64,000 nt of DNA from G963556115 sp963666605 (GCA_965140405.1 OZ223208.1:744001-808000); one strand, 5' to 3'; counted from the stretch's first letter, positions 15,804 to 25,185 are shown. Notes: generated by a model not told the origin, from the sequence alone. Program-made: numbers and translations.

Positions 15804-17366
15804 ATGGCTAAGGAAAACGGTAAAAAAATTCTGGAAGTAAAGAATCTTACCAAACGATTTCCTGGAGTTATTGCTCTTAAAGATGTAACGTTCGATCTCG
15901 CGCAGGGGGAGATACACTCCCTCTGCGGTGAGAACGGCGCAGGAAAATCAACTCTAATCAAGACATTATCAGGTATCTGGCCATACGGCAGTTATGAGGG
16001 TGATGTTGTTCTAGAGGGTGAGACAGCAAAGTTCCAGGGTATTTATGACTCAGAGAAAGCAGGAATTGGTGTAATTTACCAAGAACTTGCTCTAATACCT
16101 GAGATGACAGTAGCTGAGAATATCTTTCTTGGTAAAGAACACGAACACAAATCTGGCATTTTAATCGACTGGGCTAAGATTCACGGCGAAGTAAATGCTT
16201 TACTAAATAAATACAATCTCGATCTTGATCCTGAAGCGGTTGTTGAAGATCTTGGTGTTGGTCAACAACAACTTGTTGAAATTGTTAAAGCATTATCAAA
16301 GAACTCAAGAGTTCTTCTTCTAGATGAGCCAACAGCGGCTTTGACAGAGAAAGAAGTTGATATCCTTCTTGATATTGTTCTCAAGCTCAGAGATGAACAT
16401 GGAGTAACATGTGTATATATTTCACACAAGCTTGATGAAGTCTTTAGAATCTCGGATCGAATTACAGTACTGCGTGATGGGCAATCTATTGGTACATTTA
16501 TAGCAAAAGACACCAACAAAGATGAAATCATCACAAACATGGTTGGCAGAACAATTGATGACTTCTTCCCACGCCGCAAATCTGAGGTTAGAAAACCACT
16601 TCTTGAGGTTAATAATCTCAGCGTACGTGAAAAAGCAAAGAAAAAAGATCTAGTCAAGAATATTTCATTCGAAGTAAGAGGGGGAGAAGTTCTTGGAATT
16701 GGCGGACTTATGGGTGCAGGGCGTACTGAACTTCTTATGCACATATTTGGTGGTTTTGGAGAACGCACTGAAGGTAGTGTCAAGCTAAGTGGAAAAGATC
16801 TTAAAGGAAACACTGCTGGTGACTCAATCAACCGTGGACTAATGATGGTAAGTGAAGACCGTAAAAGATATGGTCTTGTACTTGAACAACCGATCGGCTT
16901 CAATCTATCGCTATCATGCATCAAGACACTCAGTGGCAGATTGTTGATAAATGACAGTAGAGAGCACACTAGAAACCAAGAGTTTTTTGACTCTCTAGGT
17001 GTAAAAGCACCAAACCAAGAGACATTAGTAAGCACGCTCTCAGGTGGTAACCAGCAAAAGGTTGTACTCGGTAAATCACTAATGACAGAGCCATCAGTTG
17101 TCTTCCTTGACGAACCAACTCGTGGTATCGATGTAGGTGCAAAAGTAGAGATTTACGAACTCATCAATAAGTTGACAGAAGAAGGTAAGGCTGTAGTATT
17201 GATCTCTAGTGAATTACCTGAGCTCATGGGTATGAGCGACCGCATTATCATGCTAAGTGAAGGTGAGATTGGTGGAGAATTTGAAGGAGAGGAAGCGACT
17301 CAGGAAAACTTGATGAAAGCTGCTATCTCCAATACAAGCGACCACACAGCATCCAATGATATTTAA
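15804..17366 (+). CDS. xylG: XylG-like sugar ABC transporter ATPase
   Basis: The 520-residue protein has two fused ABC domains. The first (about 8-245) has GENGAGKST, GVGQQQLVEIVKAL and LLLDEPTAALT. The second (about 265-505) has the degenerate Walker A GLMGAGRTEL, LSGGNQQKVVLGKSL and VFLDEPTRGID. One good and one degenerate site is normal for MglA/XylG-type ATPases. It starts 3 bp after xylF. It powers import through the XylH-type permease. A 144-bp gap with a hairpin separates it from that gene. Confidence 0.9.
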   Translation: MAKENGKKILEVKNLTKRFPGVIALKDVTFDLAQGEIHSLCGENGAGKSTLIKTLSGIWPYGSYEGDVVLEGETAKFQGIYDSEKAGIGVIYQELALIPEMTVAENIFLGKEHEHKSGILIDWAKIHGEVNALLNKYNLDLDPEAVVEDLGVGQQQLVEIVKALSKNSRVLLLDEPTAALTEKEVDILLDIVLKLRDEHGVTCVYISHKLDEVFRISDRITVLRDGQSIGTFIAKDTNKDEIITNMVGRTIDDFFPRRKSEVRKPLLEVNNLSVREKAKKKDLVKNISFEVRGGEVLGIGGLMGAGRTELLMHIFGGFGERTEGSVKLSGKDLKGNTAGDSINRGLMMVSEDRKRYGLVLEQPIGFNLSLSCIKTLSGRLLINDSREHTRNQEFFDSLGVKAPNQETLVSTLSGGNQQKVVLGKSLMTEPSVVFLDEPTRGIDVGAKVEIYELINKLTEEGKAVVLISSELPELMGMSDRIIMLSEGEIGGEFEGEEATQENLMKAAISNTSDHTASNDI

Positions 17367-17414
17367 TATCTTGGATCTAATCGATTTATTATCTAATTGA
17401 GACAATTGTATTTG

Positions 17415-17484
17415 GTAGAGGTTGACCAAAACACGAGAGACACAGATTGCATAAGTTTTACTTGTAGTGTGATCGAGCCTCTAC
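17415..17484 (+). other. stem between xylG and xylH
   Basis: GTAGAGG (17415-17421) can pair with CCTCTAC (17478-17484). An alternative small hairpin forms between TTGGT and ACCAA within 17412-17429. No U-run follows. It may tune mRNA stability or the ratio of ATPase to permease. Confidence 0.3.
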
Positions 17485-17510
17485 AGAATTTTATTTAAAG
17501 GATTAATATT

Positions 17511-18695
17511 ATGATCAGTAGATCAGCGCAGCGTAGTATTTATATGGGAATTGCACTGGTGATTATTTCAGCATTCTTTGTGATTCACCCAGATGGAAAG
17601 ATGTTTCTAAGCCCACAGAACCTTTCAAATCTTTCGATCGAACTCGCTATTACGGCAACGCTTGCACTCGCTATGTTCCTAGTTCTTCTATTAGGAATGA
17701 TTGACCTTTCAGTCGGTAGTGGTGTTGGTATGCTTGGTGGTATTGCCGCAGTACTCATAATGAAGCCGTGGTATATCTTTGGCGGCGAAGTAGGCTCTAT
17801 GAACGGTTGGCCTGCATGGCTTGCTCTACTTACAACACTAGCATTTGCACTAATCGTATGGGCAGGTATAGGATGGGTTATTGCCGTTCAGAAAGTACCT
17901 GCATTTATGATGACTCTAGCCGGTCTCCTCATTTTTAACGGCGTACACTGGCTAGTAATTCACAACTCAACAGTTCCAGTAGTAGCTGGTGGCTCCGAAA
18001 ACATTCTTTCTATTCTTACCACTTACTACTTCCCTGCTTGGGCTGGTTTTATAATCTTCGGCATAATTACAGTAACAATGATAGTTTCAGCTATAAACAA
18101 CCGTAACCGCCGTAAAAAGTACGGTATTGAAGTAGAAGATGGTATTCTTACTTTACTAAAATTGGTTCTAACACTACAATGCCTATTTTTTATTGTCGAA
18201 ATAATGAACCAGTTTAAAGGACTTCCTCTATCACTAGTTATTCTTGGCGTCGTTGGTATGCTTATCTATACCATGACAACGAAGACGCCTATGGGGCGTT
18301 ACCTTTATGCAATTGGTGGTAATGAAGACGCAACAAGACTTTCTGGTGTTCCAGTTGAGAAAGTTGTAGTATTTGCATATATCTGTGTAGGTGCGATTGT
18401 AGCTCTTACAGGGTTTATGCAGACAGCATATGGTGGTTATTCAACAACTACAGTTGGTAAGTTAATGGAACTTGATGCAGTTGCTGCCTGTGTTATCGGT
18501 GGTACAAGTCTTCAAGGTGGTCGTGGTACAGTTACCGGTGTATTATTTGGTGCAATCATCATGGCAACACTTCTTAATGGTATGACACTATTATCTGTGT
18601 CACCAGAACTCAAGCTTATCACACGTGGTGGAGTACTTGTATTTGCAGTATGGGCGGATATTTACCTAGCACGCAAACAAGGCAAGGCTGTTTAA
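17511..18695 (+). CDS. xylH: XylH-like sugar ABC transporter permease
   Basis: The 394-residue membrane protein belongs to the branched-chain/sugar permease type 2 family. Typical strings are LLGMIDLSVGSGVGMLGGIA, VPAFMMTLAGLLIFNG and the EAA-like loop GNEDATRLSGVPVEKVVVFA, then CVIGGTSLQGGRGTVTGVLF. About ten membrane segments are visible. A soluble charged loop (NNRNRRKKYGIEVEDG) sits mid-protein as in XylH. The start ATG 17511 is preceded by AAAGGA. It is operonic with the ATPase and the two binding proteins. Confidence 0.9.
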   Translation: MISRSAQRSIYMGIALVIISAFFVIHPDGKMFLSPQNLSNLSIELAITATLALAMFLVLLLGMIDLSVGSGVGMLGGIAAVLIMKPWYIFGGEVGSMNGWPAWLALLTTLAFALIVWAGIGWVIAVQKVPAFMMTLAGLLIFNGVHWLVIHNSTVPVVAGGSENILSILTTYYFPAWAGFIIFGIITVTMIVSAINNRNRRKKYGIEVEDGILTLLKLVLTLQCLFFIVEIMNQFKGLPLSLVILGVVGMLIYTMTTKTPMGRYLYAIGGNEDATRLSGVPVEKVVVFAYICVGAIVALTGFMQTAYGGYSTTTVGKLMELDAVAACVIGGTSLQGGRGTVTGVLFGAIIMATLLNGMTLLSVSPELKLITRGGVLVFAVWADIYLARKQGKAV

Positions 18696-18713
18696 CTTTA
18701 ATAAGGAATTACT

Positions 18714-19748
18714 ATGAATCTAAAAATTCTTCTATCTCTATTAGTTTTGGTAATGCTTGTTGTAAACATCAAATTTTTCTCGGTGACAACAGGTGAATCA
18801 AAGTTAAAAAAGAAAGATGCTGTTGTTATCGGATTATCACTAGATACTCTAAAGGAAGCCCGTTGGCAGAAAGATAGAGATATCTTCGTTGAAAATGCTG
18901 AAAAACTCGGAGCAAAAGTACTTGTTCAATCTGCTAACAGTGATGACACTACTCAGATCAAGGATATCAAGTCTCTTATAACTAATGGTGTAGGCTGTAT
19001 TGTCATTGTTCCTCACGATGGAGCTGCGATGGCAGAGGCTGTACGACTAGCAAAGAAGGCTGGCATTCCTGTTATATCCTACGACCGCTTAATTACTGGG
19101 GCTGATATTGACTACTACCTATCGTTTGATAATATCAAAGTAGGAGAAGAACAAGCTAAGTATTTGGTTAAAGCTATTGGCGGTAAAGGAAAGATTGTCC
19201 GCATCTATGGTGCTCCAACCGACAACAACGCAAAGATGTTCAAGCAAGGTCAAGACAACATTCTTCAGCCACTAATTGACAAAGGTGATATCAAGGTTGT
19301 ACATGAAGACTGGGCTACCGACTGGAATCCAAGCAACGCCAAAAAGATCATGAATGCCGCTCTTACAAAGAGCAAAGATTTTGCAGGTGTTCTTGCTTCA
19401 AATGACGGCACCGCTGGTGGAGCAATTCAAGCTCTAAAAGAGGCCGGCTTAGACGGCAAGGTTATTGTCACAGGTCAGGATGCAGACGAAGTTGCTTGTC
19501 AGCGTATCGTTAACGGCACTCAGGCTATGACTGTATACAAGCCTATCACAAAGCTAGCAAGAAAAGCAGCGATCTTAGCTGTAAAACTAGCTAAAGGAAA
19601 ACCATTCTCATCTACTGGTAGTATTGATAACGGCTTCAAGAAGGTTCCTACAATTTATCTACCTGTTATCACAGTAACTAAAGAGAATATGGACAAGACT
19701 GTAATCAAAGATGGTTTCCACTCTAAGGAAGCTATTTACGGAAAGTAG
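18714..19748 (+). CDS. XylF-like sugar-binding protein (copy 2)
   Basis: The 344-residue protein is nearly the same as copy 1 over most of its length: SLDTLKEARWQKDRD, QSANSDDTTQIKDIKSLITN, GKIVRIYGAPTDNNAKMFKQ and WNPSNAKKIMNAALTKSKDF all recur. Differences cluster at the ends. The N-terminus (MNLKILLSLLVLVMLVVNIK then FFSVTTGESKLKKKD) lacks the clear Ala-x-Ala cut site of copy 1, so it may stay membrane-anchored. It starts 18 bp after xylH with AAGGAA and ends the operon before a strong terminator. A tandem duplication followed by divergence is likely. Confidence 0.85.
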   Translation: MNLKILLSLLVLVMLVVNIKFFSVTTGESKLKKKDAVVIGLSLDTLKEARWQKDRDIFVENAEKLGAKVLVQSANSDDTTQIKDIKSLITNGVGCIVIVPHDGAAMAEAVRLAKKAGIPVISYDRLITGADIDYYLSFDNIKVGEEQAKYLVKAIGGKGKIVRIYGAPTDNNAKMFKQGQDNILQPLIDKGDIKVVHEDWATDWNPSNAKKIMNAALTKSKDFAGVLASNDGTAGGAIQALKEAGLDGKVIVTGQDADEVACQRIVNGTQAMTVYKPITKLARKAAILAVKLAKGKPFSSTGSIDNGFKKVPTIYLPVITVTKENMDKTVIKDGFHSKEAIYGK

Positions 19749-19790
19749 TATTTGCAAAAATCATCTAATATCAAAACAACACATAATAAT

Positions 19791-19830
19791 AAAAAAGCTC
19801 TATCTCGTACAATTGAGATAGAGCTTTTTT
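19791..19830. terminator. bidirectional terminator between xylF copy 2 and galE
   Basis: A perfect 16-bp stem AAAAAAGCTCTATCTC / GAGATAGAGCTTTTTT surrounds an 8-nt loop. T-runs on both strands allow it to serve the two convergent operons. Confidence 0.92.
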
Positions 19831-19856
19831 ATTTCAATATAATGTAACATAGAAGA

Positions 19857-20870
19857 TTAAGCATATCCCTCAGGATTATTACTCTGCCAGCGCCATGAAT
19901 CTTCACACATACGGTTAATATCATACTCAGCCTTCCAGCCAAGTTCTTTTTCAGCTTTTGAACTATCAGCATAACACTTCGGCACATCACCAGAGCGGCG
20001 AGGCATCAGCTTATACGGAATTTCCTTACCGCAAGCCTTACTGAACGCCGCTACAACCTCCAAAACACTGTTCCCCTGACCTGTACCAAGATTCCAAGCG
20101 CAACATCCAGGATTATCCTTAATAAGCTTATCCACAGCCTTAACATGCCCCTTAGCAAGATCTACAACGTGAATATAATCTCTTACCCCTGTACCGTCGA
20201 CAGTATCGTAGTCATCACCAAATACCCCTAGCTGCTCAAGCCTTCCAACAGCTACCTGAGTTATATAAGGCATTAAATTATTAGGAATACCATTAGGATC
20301 CTCACCAATCCTCCCAGACTCATGAGCTCCAACTGGATTAAAGTAACGCAGTAAAGCAATATTCATAGATTCATCAGCCCCAGCAACATCACGAAGTATC
20401 TGCTCTATATAGAGCTTTGTTCTACCGTAAGGATTGGTGGCACTTAATGGAAAATCTTCAAGGATTGGAACACTAGCAGGATCACCGTATACAGTAGCAG
20501 AAGAACTAAATACAAGATTATGACACTTAAACTCACGCATCAACTTGCAAAGGTTGAGCGTACTCATAATATTATTATCATAATACTCTAACGGTTTCTG
20601 AGTAGACTCCCCTACTGCCTTGTAACCAGCAAAATGAATCGCCGCGTCAAAGTTATGCTTTTCAAAGACACCCTTTAAAGAGTCATAGTCAAGCATATCA
20701 ACTTCATAAAATGTATGATCTTGCCCTGTAATTTCTTTTACTCTAGTAAGCGCCTCTTCCTTACTATTGTAAAGATTATCTACAACAACGATATCATAAC
20801 CAGCTGCTTGTAATTCAATAATGGTATGTGTACCTATATACCCTGCACCACCTGTAACAAGAATACTCAT
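19857..20870 (-). CDS. galE: UDP-glucose 4-epimerase
   Basis: The 337-residue protein starts MSILVTGGAGYIGTHTIIEL with the NAD loop GGAGYIG, and has SSSATVYGDP and the catalytic NPYGRTKLYIEQIL (Tyr-x3-Lys). Further motifs are ALLRYFNPVGAHESGRIGED, DGTGVRDYIHVVDLA and NLGTGQGNSVLEV. It interconverts UDP-glucose and UDP-galactose in the cytoplasm. The ATG at 20868-20870 with AAAGGA fits the family start better than an upstream in-frame start. It is convergent with the sugar transporter operon. Confidence 0.93.
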   Translation of the reverse strand: MSILVTGGAGYIGTHTIIELQAAGYDIVVVDNLYNSKEEALTRVKEITGQDHTFYEVDMLDYDSLKGVFEKHNFDAAIHFAGYKAVGESTQKPLEYYDNNIMSTLNLCKLMREFKCHNLVFSSSATVYGDPASVPILEDFPLSATNPYGRTKLYIEQILRDVAGADESMNIALLRYFNPVGAHESGRIGEDPNGIPNNLMPYITQVAVGRLEQLGVFGDDYDTVDGTGVRDYIHVVDLAKGHVKAVDKLIKDNPGCCAWNLGTGQGNSVLEVVAAFSKACGKEIPYKLMPRRSGDVPKCYADSSKAEKELGWKAEYDINRMCEDSWRWQSNNPEGYA

Positions 20871-21004
20871 AAATAAATCCTTTATACCAAAAGTCAATTT
20901 AAACTAATCTAAGAACTCTTATAATATCCCATTTCAATCAAAAGCGCAAGTCGAATATTAAATTCTACTTGCGCCAAAGTGCTACAATAATAATCACAAA
21001 ATCG

Positions 21005-21682
21005 TTATTTACAATTTTCTTCAATTAGTTCTGAAATTTTAGCAGCATTCACCTCATCTAATTCATCAATTACAAGATCAGCGTATTCAGAGAGTGTCTC
21101 TTTGTCAAATGTTCCAGTAATACCAATAGCTACCATTCCGGCACTCTTAGCTGCTTGCAGTCCGTGAAGGCTATCTTCAATCACGGCAGATTTAATCGCC
21201 GGAACCCCTAGCTTTTTTGCAGCCAGCAAGAAGACCTCTGGATTGGGTTTTCCTTCACGAACATCATCAGCACTGATAAAATCCTGTAGCATCTCACCAT
21301 TAGGCATTAGATCGACTAAAAGCTGAATATTTTCAGAAGGAGCAGACGAGCCAACCCCAGTTCTGAAGCCATTCTGATTGAGGTCGTTTATTAACTTTGT
21401 AACACCTTTATGCTCCTGGAAATCCTCTCGAAATTTCTCTCTATAGTACTCATCCTTTTTTGTAAACCACTCATCAATCTCATCCTTGCTAAGTTTCGTA
21501 TCATTGTCGTTACAAAGCTGCTTTGCGAACGAATCACAAGTCTGTCCAAAATGATTACCAAACTTTATCCGATCTATCTCGAAGCCATACTTCTTACTTG
21601 TAACCTTCCAAGACTGATAGTGCAACTCCCAACTATCGATCAGAACTCCATCCATATCAAAAATTACCGCTTTAGTATCCAT
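21005..21682 (-). CDS. HAD-superfamily hydrolase, beta-phosphoglucomutase-like
   Basis: The 225-residue protein has AVIFDMDGVLIDSWELHYQS (catalytic Asp-x-Asp), a helical cap, VGSSAPSENIQLLVDL (Ser motif II), EGKPNPEVFLLAAKKLGV (Lys motif III) and VIEDSLHGLQAAKSAGMVAI (motif IV). This is the subfamily IA layout of beta-phosphoglucomutases and sugar-phosphate phosphatases. The substrate cannot be assigned. Upstream of galE on the same strand, 134 bp apart, it could be part of hexose-phosphate metabolism, but it may have its own promoter. Confidence 0.82.
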   Translation of the reverse strand: MDTKAVIFDMDGVLIDSWELHYQSWKVTSKKYGFEIDRIKFGNHFGQTCDSFAKQLCNDNDTKLSKDEIDEWFTKKDEYYREKFREDFQEHKGVTKLINDLNQNGFRTGVGSSAPSENIQLLVDLMPNGEMLQDFISADDVREGKPNPEVFLLAAKKLGVPAIKSAVIEDSLHGLQAAKSAGMVAIGITGTFDKETLSEYADLVIDELDEVNAAKISELIEENCK

Positions 21683-21808
21683 TGCATTTCCTTTAAAATT
21701 ATAATATTATAAATATAATGAATAAACTATAGTAAATTATAGATACAAATCAAGTAGAGTATTAAATATGACCTTTAGCCGAATTTTTATGTATATTGAG
21801 GAGTAACA

Positions 21809-22597
21809 ATGGATTTTAGCGGAAGAACATATGTCGTCTTTGGAGTGGCCAATAAGAAGAGTGTAGCTTACCATATATGCCAAGAGATCATTGATGGAGG
21901 TGGTGAGGTTATCTGTTCCATCAAGGATGAATCGATGAGAAAACTTGTAGAAAAAATTCTACCTGAAGCCTCACTATTCATATGCGATGTAGAAAATGAA
22001 AATGACATAGCCAAGGCAGCAACCGAGGTTCAGAGCCACACAACGTCAATCCACGGTATGGTTCACTCTATAGCTTTTGCAAATTACTCTGAAGGTCTGA
22101 AGCCGTTCCACGAGACAATTAAAAAAGATTTTCTACAGGCAGTAGACATATCCTGCTTCTCACTCATATCGCTTTCAAATGCGTTAAAAGATCTATTTTC
22201 TGATGATGCTTCAGTAATTACTATATCTATTTCATCCACACGAACAACCTCACAAAATTATGGTTACATGGCACCAATAAAAGCAGCATTAGACTCATCT
22301 GTAGCATTTCTGGCAAAAAGTTTTTCTCAGTTCAGTAAAGTAAGGTTCAACTCAGTCAACCCAGGCTTACTCAAAACCTCTGCTTCAGCAGGTATCCCAG
22401 GCTACATAGATAGTTATCTATTTGCTGAACAACTGACGCTACGTAAGCAAAACCTAAGTACTCCCGAAGTAGCGAGTACTGCAGCTTTTCTCTTACATCC
22501 AAGCTCAAGCGGTATAAATGCCCAGAACATTATTATTGATGCCGGGATGGGAGTCAATTCATTTGATGAAGAAGTAGTAAAGAAATCTACACATTAG
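21809..22597 (+). CDS. fabI: enoyl-[acyl-carrier-protein] reductase, FabI type
   Basis: The 262-residue SDR protein has the FabI opening VVFGVANKKSVAYHICQEII, MVHSIAFANYSEG, and the catalytic pattern NYGYMAPIKAALDSSVAFLA, in which Tyr and Lys are seven residues apart as in FabI. KVRFNSVNPGLLKTSASAGI and IIIDAGMGVN follow. It would reduce enoyl-ACP with NADH in the last step of fatty acid elongation. The active-site loop deviates from Escherichia coli FabI (KTSASAGIPG instead of RTLAASGI), so cofactor preference is uncertain. GAGGAG precedes the ATG. It is a single gene. Confidence 0.8.
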   Translation: MDFSGRTYVVFGVANKKSVAYHICQEIIDGGGEVICSIKDESMRKLVEKILPEASLFICDVENENDIAKAATEVQSHTTSIHGMVHSIAFANYSEGLKPFHETIKKDFLQAVDISCFSLISLSNALKDLFSDDASVITISISSTRTTSQNYGYMAPIKAALDSSVAFLAKSFSQFSKVRFNSVNPGLLKTSASAGIPGYIDSYLFAEQLTLRKQNLSTPEVASTAAFLLHPSSSGINAQNIIIDAGMGVNSFDEEVVKKSTH

Positions 22598-22693
22598 TCC
22601 AGTGACAATTTATCCATTATTCTCTATTATATTTATCTTTTTTCCTTGTTTAACAGTGGTACATACGATAATATAAAGACTTATGTAAGTGAT

Positions 22694-22756
22694 AGCTTAA
22701 GCTTTAGTATTGATTTGCGAATTCGCATTACGTTAGCTAGATATCTAAATTTAGAT
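22694..22756. promoter_or_regulatory. cluster of short palindromes upstream of the M24-fold gene
   Basis: Four perfect inverted repeats lie within 63 bp: AGCTTAAGCT (22694-22703), TGCGAATTCGCA (22716-22727), TAGATATCTA (22737-22746) and ATCTAAATTTAGAT (22743-22756). They end 40 bp before the start codon at 22796. They may form operator sites or an mRNA structure. A few such palindromes are expected by chance in AT-rich DNA. Confidence 0.3.
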
Positions 22757-22795
22757 GCTCAATCATAATTTACAAAAATTTAAGGAGATGTTTCA

Positions 22796-23983
22796 ATGAC
22801 AGAAATCAAGATGGCTCGTCGTCCAGCAACACTTAACAAAGTCGAGATCAGTGAAAAACTTTCGCACCTAAAGGAAGTTCTCAAGAGTAGGAAAAAAGCG
22901 GGTTTATACCTAACTCAAGAAGGTTCAATGCGCTGGCTTACAGGCGTAAGGCACCAGATCGTCGATATCGCTCCAAATGACGGTTCACCTGTATGTGCTC
23001 TGTGTATGGTTAAGGGAAACAAGTTTGAAATAACCCTTGTTTCAGCTCCGTTTGAAATGGACAGAATCAAAGATGAAGTCCCTCCAATGTTCAAAGACAA
23101 TAAAGAGGTAAAAATCAAATTTGCTCTTACAGCCCCTAAGATGGGCGCAAGCATTGTCAAGCCAGCTGACGCTATTTATGCTAGCGTTGTTGACCAAGTA
23201 TGCCGTCCACTTATTGGTGACATAAAGGGGAATCAATTCAAGAAGTACACATGGACAGCGAGCATGCAAACACTAGCTATTGCCAGAGCTGCTTATGAAA
23301 TCGCACCAGGTATGAACGGCTCAGAAGTCCGTCAAATAATGATGAAGCATATGGTAGACCTAGGGGTAGAAACAAACATGCTTCTTGTTGCTCTTAAGAA
23401 ACAAGAAGGACACCTACACCCACTTTATAACGACAAGTATAAGATCACCTCAAACAGTATGCTAAAACTTGTATCAGCAGGAAGACTTGGTGACACAATA
23501 GTATCAGCTACCCAAATGGTTCGCTTTGGTAAGATAACCAAGAAAGAGGCTGCCCACTACGCAGCTCTTCAACAGGCAGTAGTAGAATATGCCGACCTAT
23601 ACAGAAATGGCGCAAATGAACATGATATCTATCTAGAGTGCGGTAAACGTTTCAATAAGGTTGGTCGTGACTTCGGTCTTAAAGGCTTTGGTAAGAGTGC
23701 ATACCTTCACCACCTTGGCGGCCCTACTAGCCCATTAGGAAACCGTGATTACTGTCTAGACAAGACAAGTTCAAACACCTGTTTTCCTGGAATGTCATTC
23801 GCTATCAACCCTGTAGAATGCTTTACATTGACTAAAGTAGAAATCCAAGGAATAGTAAACACTGAAGGCGCTCCAACAATGCTTGACTACTCACTTTACA
23901 CTCCAGAAGATATGCTGGAATTCAAAGAAGTTACTGCAAGTGGTGGAACAACAGCTAAAATAGCAGAGATTATTGTACGCTAA
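22796..23983 (+). CDS. M24-family (Xaa-Pro aminopeptidase fold) protein, probably without metal site
   Basis: The 395-residue protein has an N-terminal creatinase-like domain (GLYLTQEGSMRWLTGVRHQI) and a C-terminal pita-bread domain (QTLAIARAAYEIAPGMNGSE, VRQIMMKHM, ADLYRNGANEHDIYLECGKR, SAYLHHLGGPTSPLGN, GMSFAINPVECFTLTKVEIQ). The layout matches Xaa-Pro aminopeptidases. The usual Asp-Asp-His-Glu-Glu metal ligands are not all recognisable: the glycine-rich Gly-His-Gly-x-Gly region reads HHLGGPTSP, and the final Glu motif is atypical. It may be a non-peptidase or an altered enzyme. GGAGATG precedes the ATG, and a terminator follows. Confidence 0.65.
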   Translation: MTEIKMARRPATLNKVEISEKLSHLKEVLKSRKKAGLYLTQEGSMRWLTGVRHQIVDIAPNDGSPVCALCMVKGNKFEITLVSAPFEMDRIKDEVPPMFKDNKEVKIKFALTAPKMGASIVKPADAIYASVVDQVCRPLIGDIKGNQFKKYTWTASMQTLAIARAAYEIAPGMNGSEVRQIMMKHMVDLGVETNMLLVALKKQEGHLHPLYNDKYKITSNSMLKLVSAGRLGDTIVSATQMVRFGKITKKEAAHYAALQQAVVEYADLYRNGANEHDIYLECGKRFNKVGRDFGLKGFGKSAYLHHLGGPTSPLGNRDYCLDKTSSNTCFPGMSFAINPVECFTLTKVEIQGIVNTEGAPTMLDYSLYTPEDMLEFKEVTASGGTTAKIAEIIVR

Positions 23984-24009
23984 CAACTAGTATTATTATA
24001 CATTAAATT

Positions 24010-24041
24010 AAAGCGGCGACCATACAATTGGTCACCGCTTT
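24010..24041 (+). terminator. rho-independent terminator after the M24-fold gene
   Basis: AAAGCGGCGACCA pairs with TGGTCACCGCTTT with one mismatch around a 6-nt loop. Downstream sequence is ATTATTTG, a weak T-run. It separates this gene from the convergent glycosyltransferase. Confidence 0.75.
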
Positions 24042-24095
24042 ATTATTTGTCAATTACTAAAGTATCACAGGGCAAATAGAGCATTAATATATCTA

Positions 24096-24935
24096 TCAGT
24101 CAAGCCTTACTAGTGGTGACAATGGTTCAAGCTCCCTAATCGCTCTCCTACAGTCTTCCTGTTCATCTGTATAGGCATTGTCGTTGGTATGCTCTCTGAT
24201 GTAATATATCTGCAAAATTCTATGCACATGATATATGTGCTTACCTGCAAGTTCTAGTACAGCAAGGAAGAAAGCCTGATCAGCAGAGCTGCTCCACCAA
24301 TACCCTGTACGAGGATCTAACATATAGCTTTTCGGAACATGTTTATAAATTTCACTTCTGAATGTTTTTAGATGCCCGGTAACCCATGGAGCTTTTCGGA
24401 TAGAGTTATCCTGAATTGTCTTATCAGCGATTCTCCTCGTCTGCCCAACTTGTTTCTTATCCGAGCTAATCCAAGTATTGAATGTAACCCAAACATCTTT
24501 ATTACTATATACTTTAGCAAGAAACCCAAGAGCATCTTCATCCGCAAGCCAATCATCCCCATCCAGCTGCATAGAAATACTCCCTGCAGGAGCCCGAGAA
24601 AAAGCCGTATGAAGGTTGTAGCATATATTCATATTCTTCTCATTACGTATATACTCAACATTATGATCAGGATGGGTGTCTAGCCAATTTTGAATAAGCT
24701 CTGGTGTACTATCAGTCGAAGCATCATCAATAAATATATGCTTTACACGCTCTCTTGGCAGTCGTTGATTATATACAGAATCCAGACACTTTAATGTAGC
24801 CTCACCAGAGTTATACTGAGCCGACACAACAAAGAAGGTCAATTCGGTATCTTGACTAACTGCAAGAAACTGAAATACTTCCCAAATTCTCCGCCATCTA
24901 TTAAGGAGCAACTTCCCTACCATCTTTATTTTCAT
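24096..24935 (-). CDS. family 2 glycosyltransferase
   Basis: The protein has about 279 residues from ATG 24933-24935. AGGGG lies about 10 nt upstream, and a TTG at 24954-24956 is an alternative start. GT-A motifs are FFVVSAQYNSGEATLKCLDS, VKHIFIDDASTDSTPELIQN and SMQLDGDDWLADEDALGFLA (Asp-x-Asp nucleotide-sugar site). The C-terminal part has GHLKTFRSEIYKH and a Trp-rich DPRTGYWWSSSADQAFF. It would transfer a sugar to a surface glycan or lipid. It stands alone here and its acceptor is unknown. Confidence 0.85.
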   Translation of the reverse strand: MKIKMVGKLLLNRWRRIWEVFQFLAVSQDTELTFFVVSAQYNSGEATLKCLDSVYNQRLPRERVKHIFIDDASTDSTPELIQNWLDTHPDHNVEYIRNEKNMNICYNLHTAFSRAPAGSISMQLDGDDWLADEDALGFLAKVYSNKDVWVTFNTWISSDKKQVGQTRRIADKTIQDNSIRKAPWVTGHLKTFRSEIYKHVPKSYMLDPRTGYWWSSSADQAFFLAVLELAGKHIYHVHRILQIYYIREHTNDNAYTDEQEDCRRAIRELEPLSPLVRLD

Positions 24936-25185
24936 CTCAGAAACACCCCTTTTCAATCTTCATACCATTAGAGAAGTATATTATCTATTCTTCAATTAAT
25001 AAATCAAGCTATTATGCAGAATAACACAACACATAAAATCCAAAGTAAATATACATGTTATAAATAGCATTCAAAAGACCCGATATTTTATCTTTTTTGA
25101 GTAGATTTATTACCCATAAATTGTCGATAAGATTATTGTATGATCTGTATTCGAGAATTTTTTCTAACCTAGCAGAGGTAATAAC

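Noticed and set aside
16262..17035. 257-codon open frame on the minus strand inside xylG
   Set aside because: Antisense to a clear ABC ATPase and without any protein motif; composition is that of a reversed coding strand.
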